From: an uncultured beta proteobacterium
GTDB lineage: Bacteria > Pseudomonadota > Gammaproteobacteria > Burkholderiales > SG8-41
DNA: 64,000 bases
NCBI GenBank assembly: GCA_903889565.1
Contig: CAISYC010000071.1
Coordinates: 1 to 64,000, forward strand
Direction of reading: 5' to 3'
Below the pieces are notes generated by a model. It did no database searches. It saw nothing but the letters and a program-made list of their open reading frames with translations, and was not told the origin of the DNA. Shown here piece after piece: positions 17,860 through 26,502 of the stretch. The translations under genes and the position numbers were made by a program. Within the stretch, counting starts at the first letter, position 1; each line of letters starts with the position of its first letter.

Positions 17860-18588
17860 ATGAAAAAAATCGTTATTGCCTCGAACAATCTGGGCAAACT
17901 CAACGAGATTGGCGCCATCCTCGCGCCGCTCGAGATCGAAATCGTCGCGCAGTCCACGCTCGGCGTGACTGAAGCGGAGGAGCCGCATTTCACCTTCGTC
18001 GAAAATGCGCTGGTCAAGGCGCATCACGCCAGCCGCGCGACCGGTTTGCCGGCACTCGCCGACGATTCCGGCATCTGCGTCGATGCGCTGGGCGGCGCGC
18101 CCGGCGTGCACTCGGCGCGGTTTGCCGGTGAGCCTGCCGCGGATGCGCCGCGCACGCGCGAAGCGCAGGACGAGCGCAACAATCAGAAACTGCTTGCGCT
18201 GCTGGCCAACGAAAAGAATCGCAAGGCGCATTACGTCTGCGTGATCGTGCTGACGCGCGGGCCCGATGATCCGCGACCGCTGATCTGCGAAGCCGAGTGG
18301 CACGGCGAAATCATCGATGCGCCGCGCGGCAATGGCGGTTTTGGTTACGATCCCTTGTTCATGGTGGCCGGCACGGGCAAGACCGGCGCCGAATTTTCAA
18401 CCGCAGAAAAAAACCGGATTAGCCACCGCGCGCAGGCGCTGGCGCAGCTCGTCTCCCGACTTCGCGATGAACCCGGCCTTGCCGCAGCGTCGCCGGACGG
18501 GCGCCGACCTGCGATCGCATCGCGCGATTCGGTGCTGGCGCCGCGCCGGCGCCCCTCGGAATTTCCGCCCGGCCGCGGCAGATCCTGA
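17860..18588 (+). CDS. rdgB: RdgB/HAM1-family dITP/XTP pyrophosphatase with C-terminal extension
   Basis: This house-cleaning enzyme hydrolyses dITP, ITP and XTP to monophosphates. Conserved blocks are IASNNLGKLNEI at the N-terminus, FVENALVKAHHASRATGLPA, LADDSGICVDALGGAPGV, the GFGYDPLF loop and the terminal NRISHRAQAL. The family normally ends about ten residues after the last block, at around 200 residues. This frame continues to 242 with an arginine- and proline-rich tail of about 35 residues, probably from loss of the ancestral stop. hemW starts 31 bp later. Confidence 0.93.
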   Translation: MKKIVIASNNLGKLNEIGAILAPLEIEIVAQSTLGVTEAEEPHFTFVENALVKAHHASRATGLPALADDSGICVDALGGAPGVHSARFAGEPAADAPRTREAQDERNNQKLLALLANEKNRKAHYVCVIVLTRGPDDPRPLICEAEWHGEIIDAPRGNGGFGYDPLFMVAGTGKTGAEFSTAEKNRISHRAQALAQLVSRLRDEPGLAAASPDGRRPAIASRDSVLAPRRRPSEFPPGRGRS

Positions 18589-18619
18589 GCGCGCCGTGGT
18601 CAATGCTGCGCTCCCCGGG

Positions 18620-19786
18620 ATGCACGCTTCCCCGCGCCTGAAAGCGCTGCCGCCGGTAAGCCTCTACATCCACATTCCATGGTGCCTGCGCAAATGCCCG
18701 TACTGCGATTTCAATTCGCACGAGGCTCGCGGCGAAATGCCCGAGCAGGATTACATTGTAGCACTCACCGCCGATCTCGAAGCGGCGCTGCCCTTGATCT
18801 GGGGGCGCAAGATTTACACCGTGTTTTTCGGCGGCGGCACGCCGAGCGTGTTTTCCGCTGAAGGCATCGAGCAGATTCTGGCGGCGGTGCGCGCGCGGTT
18901 GCCGCTGTCGGCCGAGGCCGAGATTACGCTCGAAGCTAACCCCGGCAGCTTCGAGACGGAAAAATTCCGCGCTTTCCGCTCGGCGGGGATCAACCGCCTG
19001 TCGATCGGCATCCAGAGTTTCAATCCGGCGCATCTCAAGGCGCTGGGCCGCATTCACAATGGCGACGAGGCGCGCCGTGCCATCGACATCGCGCGCGAAC
19101 ATTTCGACAACTTCAATCTCGATCTGATGTACGGCCTGCCGGGCCAGAGTATTGACGAGGCGCAAGCGGATATCGCGGCGGCGCTGGCGGTGGCGCCGCC
19201 GCATTTGTCGGTCTATCACCTCACGCTCGAACCGAACACGTACTTTCATCGCTATCCGCCATCGCTGCCCGACGACGACATCACCGCGGAAATGCAAAAG
19301 AACGCCGAGGATGCGCTCGCCGGCGGCGGCTACCGTCATTATGAAACCTCGGCCTTCGCGCAGCCGGGCCGGCAATCGCGTCACAACATGAATTACTGGA
19401 CCTTCGGCGACTACCTCGGCATCGGCGCAGGCGCGCACAGCAAGATTTCATTTCCGGATCGCATCCTGCGGCAGGCGCATTACAAACAGCCCGCGCAATA
19501 CATGGCCGGCGCGGTGGCCGGCAATGCGGTGCAGGAAAGCCACGATATCGGCGGTGATGAAGTCGGTTTCGAATTCATGATGAATGCGCTGCGGCTTAAC
19601 AACGGTTTTCCGCTGCTGCTGTTTGAGGAGCGCGCGGGTGTGCCGCTGACCTCGGTGCTGAAAGAGCTTGATCTCGCAGAAAGCAAGGGACTCATCACGC
19701 GCGATCATCAGCGCGTCGAGCCGACCGCGCTGGGGCGGCGTTTCCTCAACGATCTATTGCAGATTTTTCTGCGCGAGGAAAAATAG
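18620..19786 (+). CDS. hemW: Radical SAM heme chaperone HemW
   Basis: The 388-residue protein is HemW, a heme-binding radical SAM protein formerly called an oxygen-independent coproporphyrinogen oxidase. The cluster motif CLRKCPYC follows LYIHIPW; FFGGGTPS and the SAM-binding SIGIQSFNPAHLKALGR are present. The LxxLxxxGLI-type C-terminal winged helix ends the protein. It has the CxxxCxxC motif but not the extra cysteine typical of true HemN, which supports HemW. The first ATG at 18620 is taken as the start; GTG codons upstream are possible. Confidence 0.93.
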   Translation: MHASPRLKALPPVSLYIHIPWCLRKCPYCDFNSHEARGEMPEQDYIVALTADLEAALPLIWGRKIYTVFFGGGTPSVFSAEGIEQILAAVRARLPLSAEAEITLEANPGSFETEKFRAFRSAGINRLSIGIQSFNPAHLKALGRIHNGDEARRAIDIAREHFDNFNLDLMYGLPGQSIDEAQADIAAALAVAPPHLSVYHLTLEPNTYFHRYPPSLPDDDITAEMQKNAEDALAGGGYRHYETSAFAQPGRQSRHNMNYWTFGDYLGIGAGAHSKISFPDRILRQAHYKQPAQYMAGAVAGNAVQESHDIGGDEVGFEFMMNALRLNNGFPLLLFEERAGVPLTSVLKELDLAESKGLITRDHQRVEPTALGRRFLNDLLQIFLREEK

Positions 19787-19845
19787 ACCGCAAGGCGCGC
19801 GAGCGGCCGGCATGGGCTGCGGCGCCGGCGGTGCTGTGATCACGC

Positions 19846-20913
19846 TTATTCGGCTGCGCCCAGCCGTACCGGCACTTCGACGGTTGCGCCCGCGCGCAGC
19901 AGCGTCACCATGATCGTATCTCCGGCATTGTGCCGTTCGAGCACGTCGAGGAATTCATCGATTGTGGTGATCAACCTGTTGTCCATGCCGACAATGATGT
20001 CGCCGGCGATGATTTCGCCTTTCTGGCCGCGCAGGAAGGGTTTGATGCCGGCGGTGTCGGCCGGACTGCCTGCAATTACGCCGACGATGGCGATGCCTTT
20101 CGATAATCGCAGCGCGGCCTGGATCTGCGGCGAGGCGGCTTGAATGCCGAACACCGGCCGCGTGATTTTGCCGTCGCGAATCAGGCGCGGAACGATACGG
20201 TTGACTTCATCGACCGGGATGGCGAAGCCGATGCCGGCCGAGGCGCCCGACGGACTGAAGATCGCAGTGTTGACGCCGATCAGGCGGCCGCTCGAATCGA
20301 GCAGCGGGCCGCCCGAATTGCCCGGATTGATCGCGGCATCGGTCTGGATCACGCCGCGGATGGTGCGCTGGGTGACTGACTGGATTTCGCGGTTGAGCGC
20401 GCTGATGATGCCGACCGTCAGCGTCTGGTCGAGGCCGAAGGGATTGCCGATCGCGTAGACGCGCTGCCCGACCAGCAGGTCGTTGCTGCTGCCGATGGCG
20501 ATCGGCTTGAGTTTTTCGCGCGGCGCGGTGATTTTGAGCACGGCGAGGTCGCGGTCCGGAAACACGCCGACGAGTGTAGCCTTCCATTCGCTTTGATCGG
20601 ACAGCGTCACGCGCGCCGCACTCGCGCCCTGAATGACGTGGAAATTGGTGACCACATGGCCGCGGTCGTCCCAGATGAAACCGCTGCCGGTGCCTTTGGG
20701 CACCTGGAAAACGTCGAGCGAAAACAGATTGCGCTGCGTCTCCAGCGTGGTGATGTTGACCACTGTCGGCGAAACGCTTTTGAAAATCGAGATATTGGAT
20801 TTTTCGTCCTCGGCAAGCGGGCCGCGCGGCGTGACCTGACGCTGCGCCAGTGCGGCGCCGGTGCAGCACAGCGCAAGGAAAAAAGCGGCGGCGATCGAAA
20901 ATGTTATTTTCAT
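19846..20913 (-). CDS. Periplasmic HtrA/DegP-type serine protease, single PDZ
   Basis: The 355-residue protein has a Sec leader (MKITFSIAAAFFLALCCTGA, ALA/Q), a trypsin-like domain and one PDZ domain, so it is DegS-like in layout but secreted. The triad is visible as histidine in VVTNFHVIQGA, aspartate in FPDRDLAVLKI and serine in INPGNSGGPLLD. The PDZ domain follows from about residue 260, with GVIAGSPADTAGI. The start at 20913 is chosen because it begins the leader; the frame extends to 21021 without a ribosome site. It is expected to act in envelope protein quality control. Confidence 0.9.
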   Translation of the reverse strand: MKITFSIAAAFFLALCCTGAALAQRQVTPRGPLAEDEKSNISIFKSVSPTVVNITTLETQRNLFSLDVFQVPKGTGSGFIWDDRGHVVTNFHVIQGASAARVTLSDQSEWKATLVGVFPDRDLAVLKITAPREKLKPIAIGSSNDLLVGQRVYAIGNPFGLDQTLTVGIISALNREIQSVTQRTIRGVIQTDAAINPGNSGGPLLDSSGRLIGVNTAIFSPSGASAGIGFAIPVDEVNRIVPRLIRDGKITRPVFGIQAASPQIQAALRLSKGIAIVGVIAGSPADTAGIKPFLRGQKGEIIAGDIIVGMDNRLITTIDEFLDVLERHNAGDTIMVTLLRAGATVEVPVRLGAAE

Positions 20914-20923
20914 GGCGGGGCGC

Positions 20924-21598
20924 TCACACGCGGCGAAAAATGATATCCCAAACGCCATGGCCCAGTCGCAGGCCGCGCGTTTCGAATTTGGTCTGCGGGC
21001 GGTAGTCCGGGCGCGGTGCATAGCCCTCGGCGCTGTTCTTCAACAGTGGCTCGCTGCCGAAAACCTGCAGGATCTGTTCGGCGTATTCCTGCCAGTCGGT
21101 GGCGGCGTGCAGATAAGCGCCGGGCTTGAGCCGCCCGGCCAGCAGCGCAACCAGCGGCGGCTGAATCAGGCGCCGCTTGTGGTGGCGCTTCTTCGGCCAC
21201 GGATCCGGGAAAAAAATATGCGCGCCGTCGAAGCTTGCCGGTGCGACCATGTTTTGCAGTACTTCGACGGCGTCGTGCTGAATGATGCGCACGTTGGTGA
21301 GCTGCTGCCCGCCGAGTTCCTTGAGCAGACTGCCGACGCCCGGCGTATGCACCTCGATGCCGAGGTAATCGTTGTCAGGGTGTGCGGCGGCGATGGTCGC
21401 GGTGGTCTCGCCCATGCCGAATCCGATTTCGAGTATTTTCGGCGCGACGCGACCGAACGCCATGTCGAGATCGATCGGTTGCGGCGCATACGGGATGCCG
21501 TAAACGGGCAGCAGTGTGTCATGCGCGCGCTGCTGGGCATTGGAGACGCGGCCCTGGCGCAGCACGAAACTGCGGATGTGACGGTGTTCTGCTGTCAT
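20924..21598 (-). CDS. trmB: tRNA (guanine-N7-)-methyltransferase
   Basis: The 224-residue SAM-dependent enzyme forms m7G46 in tRNA. The SAM motif is [15 protein letters not shown], and the family-defining [15 protein letters not shown] block is complete, as is the C-terminal [16 protein letters not shown]. It lies 10 bp upstream of the HtrA-type protease gene and is probably co-transcribed with it. Confidence 0.95.
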   Translation of the reverse strand: MTAEHRHIRSFVLRQGRVSNAQQRAHDTLLPVYGIPYAPQPIDLDMAFGRVAPKILEIGFGMGETTATIAAAHPDNDYLGIEVHTPGVGSLLKELGGQQLTNVRIIQHDAVEVLQNMVAPASFDGAHIFFPDPWPKKRHHKRRLIQPPLVALLAGRLKPGAYLHAATDWQEYAEQILQVFGSEPLLKNSAEGYAPRPDYRPQTKFETRGLRLGHGVWDIIFRRV

Positions 21599-21649
21599 AG
21601 GGGCAGCAGTTTAACGGGCGCGCGCCGCGACGTCATGCGCGGCGAAGGA

Positions 21650-22189
21650 TTAATTCTGCAGGCTTGGCTGCGGTGCGGCGGTTCCGGGCCGGTTGTACGG
21701 CAGTTTGGCCAGCAACAGCGCCATCATGCAGGTGTCGGTGATGCCGGCAAACATCAATCCAGCGCCGACAAAACCGGAGAGGATGATGAACCATGGGGAA
21801 ACCAGCCACGCCAGCAGCGCGCCGGCGAGTGCGAGCGAGCCGGCGACGATCTGCACCTGACGCATGATGCTGATCGGTTGCGTGACGTCAATCGAAGTGG
21901 TCAGCCGCGCCGATTTCCACGCGCTCAAACCGCCGTCGAGATGCGCGACGTCGGTGAAGCCCGCCGCCTGCAGTTTGGCGAGCGCCTGCGACGAGCGTCC
22001 GCCCGACTGGCAGTACAGCACGATCCTGCGGTCGCGCGGCAATTTCGCGGCGTCGAATGCCGACAGCGGCAGCGATTGCGCGCCGGCGATATGTTCGCGC
22101 GCGTATTCGCCCGCTTCGCGTACATCAATCAATAGCGCTTCGTTGCGATCAAGCGCTGCCTGCAGCGCGGCCGGTTTGAGGTGGTTCAT
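21650..22189 (-). CDS. Rhodanese domain fused to DUF2892 membrane domain (YgaP-like)
   Basis: The start at 22189 has GGAG eight bases upstream; a start nine codons earlier has none. Residues 1-105 are a rhodanese domain with LLIDVREAGEY and the active-site cysteine in YCQSGGRSS. Residues 120-165 form two membrane helices of the DUF2892 type, giving the same layout as E. coli YgaP. YgaP-type proteins carry sulfane sulfur and transport thiocyanate or related species across the inner membrane. It is the last gene of a minus-strand run divergent from a persulfide-type ArsR repressor, which fits a role in reactive-sulfur handling. Confidence 0.88.
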   Translation of the reverse strand: MNHLKPAALQAALDRNEALLIDVREAGEYAREHIAGAQSLPLSAFDAAKLPRDRRIVLYCQSGGRSSQALAKLQAAGFTDVAHLDGGLSAWKSARLTTSIDVTQPISIMRQVQIVAGSLALAGALLAWLVSPWFIILSGFVGAGLMFAGITDTCMMALLLAKLPYNRPGTAAPQPSLQN

Positions 22190-22224
22190 GGCGGGGGCTC
22201 CGGTATTTCGGTTCAATTGGCGCG

Positions 22225-22569
22225 CTAGGCGGCGGACAATTCTTCAAAGGCGCCCAGCGCGTCGGCTGCGTACATCAGCGACGGCCCGCCGCCCATGTAG
22301 ACGGCCATGCCGAGCGCTTCTTCGAGCTCCTTGCGCGTGACGCCGAGCTTGATCAGGCTTTGGATGTGAAAGCCGATGCAGGCATCGCAGTGGGCGGCCA
22401 CACCCAGTGTCATCGCGATCAGTTCCTTGGTTTTTTTATCGAGCGCGCCATCGAGCGTGGCGGCGTGCGCGAGTCCGCCGAAGCCCTTCATCACGTCGGG
22501 CATGTCGGCGCGGAATCTGGCGAGTTGGGCGGAAACGCGCCCGGTGATTTCGGAATAACGCTTGCTCAT
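22225..22569 (-). CDS. Carboxymuconolactone decarboxylase-family (AhpD-like) protein
   Basis: The 114-residue protein starts at 22569 after GAGGA. It carries the CMD/AhpD redox motif as CDACIGFH (CxxC plus histidine three residues on), preceded by ELIAMTLGVAAH. Such proteins are peroxidase-linked thiol reductases rather than decarboxylases. Placement between DUF2892 and rhodanese genes, under a likely persulfide repressor, suggests a thiol/persulfide redox role. Confidence 0.85.
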   Translation of the reverse strand: MSKRYSEITGRVSAQLARFRADMPDVMKGFGGLAHAATLDGALDKKTKELIAMTLGVAAHCDACIGFHIQSLIKLGVTRKELEEALGMAVYMGGGPSLMYAADALGAFEELSAA

Positions 22570-22597
22570 GACGGCTATCCTCGGGTAACAGGTTGCG

Positions 22598-22795
22598 TTA
22601 TTTCGATTTCTCAACGCTGCAGGTGTTGATGCCGAACGGCAGATAGGCCGGGCAGAAGCGGACGAAGGCGGTGATCAGCGGCACGATGCCGAGATAACCC
22701 CAGACGCCGATGACGCCGGTGGCGGCGAGTCCGATCAGGGCGACGCCGGCAATAATGCGCAGGATGCGGTCGGCGGTTCCGATGTTGGCTTTCAT
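22598..22795 (-). CDS. DUF2892 small inner-membrane protein
   Basis: The 65-residue protein starts at 22795 with a strong AAGGAG. It has the DUF2892 pattern: MKANIGTADRILRIIAG, two helices, then CPAYLPFGINTC with paired cysteines near the C-terminus. It is the first gene of the small minus-strand sulfur cluster and is closest to the AT-rich operator. It resembles the membrane half of the rhodanese fusion two genes downstream. Confidence 0.85.
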   Translation of the reverse strand: MKANIGTADRILRIIAGVALIGLAATGVIGVWGYLGIVPLITAFVRFCPAYLPFGINTCSVEKSK

Positions 22796-22844
22796 GTGCT
22801 CTCCTTGACGGGGTGACGGGGATGATTTCAATCTATGGCGTAAT

Positions 22845-22864
22845 ATTATATTAATAAGTATAAT
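22845..22864. promoter_or_regulatory. AT-rich dyad, likely operator of the BigR/SqrR-type repressor
   Basis: Perfect arms ATTATA (22845-22850) and TATAAT (22859-22864) flank eight bases in the 100-bp gap between the divergent DUF2892 and ArsR-family starts. This is a sharp AT island in otherwise GC-rich DNA. BigR binds an AT-rich palindrome covering its own promoter, so both directions are probably repressed from here. Confidence 0.6.
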
Positions 22865-22895
22865 GTTGTCACGTTATTCGATTGGAGCTTGACCC

Positions 22896-23231
22896 ATGTC
22901 AAACCCCGCCAAGGTGCCCGCCCAGGAAATGCGCAAGGCCGCCGGCAATGCGACCGCGGCGCTGCGCGTGCTGGCCAATCCGGACCGGCTGCTGCTGTTG
23001 TGTCATCTCGCCGCCGGCGAACAATGCGTCAGCGAACTCGAGGCGGCGCTCGATATCCGCCAGCCGACGCTGTCGCAGCAGCTCGGCGTGTTGCGCAGAA
23101 AGGGGCTGGTCGCGACCAGCAAAAAGGGGAAATTCGTCTACTACAGCGTCGCCGATCAATCGGCGCTGACGCTGATCGGCACGCTCTACGACCTCTATTG
23201 CAAGAAGCCGGCGAAGAAAACGCGGCGCTGA
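22896..23231 (+). CDS. ArsR/SmtB-family repressor of the BigR/SqrR persulfide-sensing type
   Basis: The 111-residue protein is a winged-helix ArsR regulator with recognition helix RQPTLSQQLGVLRRKGLV. Cysteines occur at 36, 44 and 102. C36 and C102 are 66 residues apart, the spacing of the C41/C107 pair that forms the sulfur-bridged sensor in SqrR. The CVCD metal motif of ArsR/SmtB is absent, so sulfide/persulfide sensing is more likely than metal sensing. It probably autoregulates and controls the divergent DUF2892-CMD-rhodanese genes. Confidence 0.85.
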   Translation: MSNPAKVPAQEMRKAAGNATAALRVLANPDRLLLLCHLAAGEQCVSELEAALDIRQPTLSQQLGVLRRKGLVATSKKGKFVYYSVADQSALTLIGTLYDLYCKKPAKKTRR

Positions 23232-23255
23232 AGCGGTTACGCGCCGCGCTTCAGC

Positions 23256-24059
23256 TTACGCCTTGCCGATGAGGCCGCCGGTCGGCGAACTCGGCGAGGC
23301 CGCGTAGGGTTTTTTCGGCATGCGCCCGGCGAGAAAAGCCGAACGTCCCGCTTCAACCGCTTTTTTCATCGCCGATGCCATCAGCACCGGGTTTTTGGCG
23401 GTGGCAATCGCCGTATTCATCAGCACGCCGTGGCAACCCAGTTCCATCGCAATTGCCGCATCGGATGCGGTGCCCACGCCGGCGTCGACGATGATCGGCA
23501 CCGTTGCCTGATCGATGATGATCTGCAGGTTCCACGGATTGAGAATGCCCATGCCCGAGCCGATCAGGGAGGCCAGCGGCATTACCGCCACGCAGCCGAG
23601 TTCTTCGAGTTGCTTCGCCGCGATCGGATCGTCGCTGCAATAAACCATCACCTTGAAGCCGTCTTTCACCAGCGTGGCGGCGGCCTTCAATGTTTCAGCC
23701 ATGTTCGGGAACAGCGTTTTCTGGTCGCCGAGCACCTCAAGTTTGACCAGATCGTGGCCGTCGAGCAGTTCGCGCGCGAGTCTTAGCGTGCGCACCGCAT
23801 CGTCGGCGCTGAAACAACCCGCGGTGTTGGGCAGGATGGTGAATTGCGCCGGCGGCAGCACGTCGAGCAGGTTCGGCTCGTTAGGGTTCTGGCCGATGTT
23901 GGTGCGGCGGATCGCAACGGTCACGATCGCGGCGCCGCTTTCCTCGATCGCCGCGCGCGTCTCGGCAAAATCTTTGTATTTGCCGGTGCCGACCAGCAGG
24001 CGCGAGGCGTAGGTTTTGCCGCCGATGATGAAGGGGTCGAGATTTTCGTTCGGAATCAT
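23256..24059 (-). CDS. thiG: Thiazole synthase
   Basis: The 267-residue enzyme builds the thiazole phosphate of thiamine from DXP, dehydroglycine and ThiS thiocarboxylate. Key parts are [13 protein letters not shown], the [12 protein letters not shown] strand, the Schiff-base lysine region [16 protein letters not shown] and the phosphate-binding [18 protein letters not shown]. The start at 24059 (MIPNENL) is set by homology; no strong ribosome site is seen. thiS lies 58 bp upstream on the same strand. The last ten residues are a variable tail. Confidence 0.95.
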   Translation of the reverse strand: MIPNENLDPFIIGGKTYASRLLVGTGKYKDFAETRAAIEESGAAIVTVAIRRTNIGQNPNEPNLLDVLPPAQFTILPNTAGCFSADDAVRTLRLARELLDGHDLVKLEVLGDQKTLFPNMAETLKAAATLVKDGFKVMVYCSDDPIAAKQLEELGCVAVMPLASLIGSGMGILNPWNLQIIIDQATVPIIVDAGVGTASDAAIAMELGCHGVLMNTAIATAKNPVLMASAMKKAVEAGRSAFLAGRMPKKPYAASPSSPTGGLIGKA

Positions 24060-24117
24060 GAATGCGGGATCGAGGATTGAGGATTGACTGAAGTATGCGC
24101 CGAAGCGGTGCGGCGCG

Positions 24118-24321
24118 CTAACCGCCGCCGACCGCAACGACGATTTCGAGACGGTCGCCGTCGGCGATCATCTCGTCGGCATGGCGGCTGCGCGGCACGA
24201 TTTCGCCGTTGCGTTCAAGTGCAACACGTTTGCCGGCGAGTTCGAGTTGCTGCAGCAGCTGCTGGCAGGTCATCGGTTGTTCGAAGCGGCGGCTTTCGCC
24301 GTTGACGGTAAGAGCGATCAC
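24118..24321 (-). CDS. thiS: Sulfur carrier protein ThiS
   Basis: This 67-residue ubiquitin-like protein begins [13 protein letters not shown] and ends in the required Gly-Gly (VVAVGGG), whose carboxylate is adenylated and thiolated for thiazole formation. It lies directly upstream of thiG. No TPP-riboswitch-like fold was seen in the 67 bp before it. Confidence 0.92.
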   Translation of the reverse strand: MIALTVNGESRRFEQPMTCQQLLQQLELAGKRVALERNGEIVPRSRHADEMIADGDRLEIVVAVGGG

Positions 24322-24388
24322 GGGGCGGTTTTCCGGTGAGCGTAAAGCGGAATTTTACAACTTCGTGCCAATGCCGATCACGCGCGGA

Positions 24389-24625
24389 TTATTGCTTCGG
24401 CGTATTCAGCGAAAAGCGCACGCAAATCGAGATGAAGGTCGCCCAGATGAAGACGATGGTGACGCCGAGCATGATGAAAATAATCGGTTCCGGCCGCTGC
24501 TCGCTGAAAAACCCGAGCACCACCATCAGGCCGCCGAGCGCCAGCGTCGAAAGAATGCCGATGATGATCAGAATGAGTTTTACCTGTGCCTTGGTTTCGG
24601 CGCTGAAATCCAGTTTCTTCGCCAT
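24389..24625 (-). CDS. Small two-helix membrane protein, function unknown
   Basis: The start at 24625 has a strong GGGAGGA at six bases. The 78-residue product starts MAKKLDFSAETKAQVKLILI. It has two hydrophobic helices (about 17-42 and 48-68) separated by SEQRPEP, and ends with a short polar tail. I do not recognise the family. It sits 31 bp downstream of a Bug receptor gene and upstream of thiS; the strong ribosome site argues that it is a real gene. Confidence 0.65.
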   Translation of the reverse strand: MAKKLDFSAETKAQVKLILIIIGILSTLALGGLMVVLGFFSEQRPEPIIFIMLGVTIVFIWATFISICVRFSLNTPKQ

Positions 24626-24656
24626 CGAATCCTCCCGAACCGGTGTTGACTGACGG

Positions 24657-25628
24657 CTATTCTGCCGTAGCGCCCGACTCGCGCACAACCCTGCCCCAGC
24701 GTGAAATTTCCTTTTTCAGGAAATCGGCAAACTGCTCGGGCGTGCCCGCCATTGGATCGGTGCCGACGCTGGCGAAACGCTCGCGCGTTTCCGGTGCTGC
24801 GGCTATCCTGGTGAAGACCTGATTGAGCCGCGCGATGATGGCGGGCGGCGTGCCGGCCGGCGCCAGCATGCCGTACCAAAGCACCGCTTCGAGTTCCGGA
24901 TAACCGGTTTCCTTCGCCGTCGGCACGCCCGGCAACAGCGTCGAGCGCTGGGGCGCGAGCGTCGCCAGCGCGCGCAGCTTGCCGGCTTTGACATAGGTTG
25001 CCGCGCTCGCAACCGAAATAACCGCCGCATCGACTTCGCCGGAGAGCATCGCCACCGTTGCCGGGTTGATGCCTTTGTACGGCACGACCAGCGCCTTGCC
25101 GCCGCTGATCGAGCGGAACACCTGCGCGATCAGATCGTTGACGCTGCCCGGGCCGCCGGTGCCGAAGCTGACCTTGCCCTGGCCCGATTTTGCGAGCGCA
25201 ACCATTTCCTTCACCGTGCGTGCCGGCGTCGAAGGATGCACGGCAAAGGTGTTCGGCGTCGCCGCCACCAGACCGATCGGCGCCAGATCCTTCAGCGGAT
25301 CGTAATTGAGTTTTTTATAGAGCGTCGGGCTGACGGCGAGACTGACCGTGCACATCACGATCGTGTAACCGTCGGGCGCGGCTTTCGCGACAATCTCGGC
25401 GCCGATGTTGCCGCCGGCGCCGGGACGGTTGTCCGGAATCACCGGCTGGCCGGTTTCCTCGGACAGTCGTTGCGCCAGCAGGCGACCGACGATGTCGGTG
25501 CCGCCGCCGGGCGGAAACGGCAGAATGAAACGGATCGCGCGGTTCGGATAGACGCCGGCCTGTTGTTGCGCCGCTGCGGAAGCGGCGATCAGTGCCAGCG
25601 CGATCAGCGCAAATTTATTTGTGCGCAT
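24657..25628 (-). CDS. Bug-family solute-binding protein (last gene of meta-cleavage-like operon)
   Basis: The 323-residue receptor has a short leader (MRTNKFALIALALIAASA, AAQ) and the most canonical family sequence of the window: FILPFPPGGGTDIVGR, NRPGAGGN, APDGYTIVM and VPYKGINPAT. Its start overlaps the end of the upstream hydrolase gene by 14 bp, so the two are translated together. The ligand could be an aromatic acid or ring-cleavage product handled by the enzymes upstream. Confidence 0.88.
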   Translation of the reverse strand: MRTNKFALIALALIAASAAAQQQAGVYPNRAIRFILPFPPGGGTDIVGRLLAQRLSEETGQPVIPDNRPGAGGNIGAEIVAKAAPDGYTIVMCTVSLAVSPTLYKKLNYDPLKDLAPIGLVAATPNTFAVHPSTPARTVKEMVALAKSGQGKVSFGTGGPGSVNDLIAQVFRSISGGKALVVPYKGINPATVAMLSGEVDAAVISVASAATYVKAGKLRALATLAPQRSTLLPGVPTAKETGYPELEAVLWYGMLAPAGTPPAIIARLNQVFTRIAAAPETRERFASVGTDPMAGTPEQFADFLKKEISRWGRVVRESGATAE

Positions 25629-26412
25629 TGATCCAGTTCAGCATGACCCGGTTGAAGGCGTCGGGCTGTTCCATATTCGGCAGATGCCGCGCGCCGACGA
25701 ACTCGTCGTAGCGGCCGTTGGCGAACAGGCTCGCAATATGTTTGACTTCTTCAGGCGAACCGGCCGGATCGTCGGTGCCGCAGACGACCAGCGTCGGCGT
25801 TTTAACCGTTTTCAACTGCGCAACGAAATTGAAGTTGCCGATTGCCTGCGCGCAGCCGATGTAACCGCCGGGCGAGCAGCCGGCAATGGTGTCGCGGATT
25901 TGCTGCCAGCGCTGCGGGTGCGCTTTTTTGTAATCGGTGGTGAGCCAGCGCGCGATGGTCGCGTCGGCGATCGGCTCAAGCGAGTTGGCTTTCAGCACCG
26001 CTTCGATGCGCGGACCCCAACGCGATGCCGCATCCGCGGGCGAGGCGGCCTGCGTGTCGCATAGCATCAGCGATTTGACGCGATCGGCGTGACGGATGCC
26101 AAGCGACTGACCGATCATGCCGCCGATCGAAAGCCCGACGAAGTGGCATTGTTTGACGCCGATCGCATCGAGCACGAGGACGATGTCGTTGGCGAGCTGG
26201 TCGATGGTGTAGGGTCCGGGCGGGGCACCGCTGCCGCCGTGGCCCCTGAGATCGACACGCAGCGCGCGGTAACCGGCGGCGGCGAGTGCAGGCACCTGTT
26301 CGGCCCACATGCCGGAGTCGGCGGCGAGCGAGTGCGAGAAGGCGACCACCGGACCGTATTCCGGGCCGACGAGGTCGTAAGCGATGTTGCGTCCAACGAG
26401 CGGCAGAAGCAT
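25615..26412 (-). CDS. Alpha/beta hydrolase, 3-oxoadipate enol-lactonase-like
   Basis: The 265-residue hydrolase has the PcaD-like layout. The oxyanion strand GPVVAFSHSLAADSGMW and RVDLRGHGGSG precede the nucleophile elbow GLSIGGMIGQ. The acid is in VCGTDDPAGSPEE and the histidine in GARHLPNMEQPDAF. There is no leader. It sits between an FAH-family gene and a Bug receptor gene. It could hydrolyse an enol-lactone (ortho pathway) or a meta-cleavage dienoate; the neighbouring VOC dioxygenase-like gene favours the latter. Confidence 0.82.
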   Translation of the reverse strand: MLLPLVGRNIAYDLVGPEYGPVVAFSHSLAADSGMWAEQVPALAAAGYRALRVDLRGHGGSGAPPGPYTIDQLANDIVLVLDAIGVKQCHFVGLSIGGMIGQSLGIRHADRVKSLMLCDTQAASPADAASRWGPRIEAVLKANSLEPIADATIARWLTTDYKKAHPQRWQQIRDTIAGCSPGGYIGCAQAIGNFNFVAQLKTVKTPTLVVCGTDDPAGSPEEVKHIASLFANGRYDEFVGARHLPNMEQPDAFNRVMLNWINAHK

Positions 26413-26502
26413 TGTTGATCCCCTGAATTAAATTCTTTGTGAAAACTTGAATCACCGCGCGCAAGCAAACTCGAATCTTGCGCAAACAAAACCATTCTCA
26501 AG

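Noticed and set aside
24059-24388. Possible TPP riboswitch near thiS and thiG
   Set aside because: The spacers are short and none of the conserved THI-box sequence is seen.
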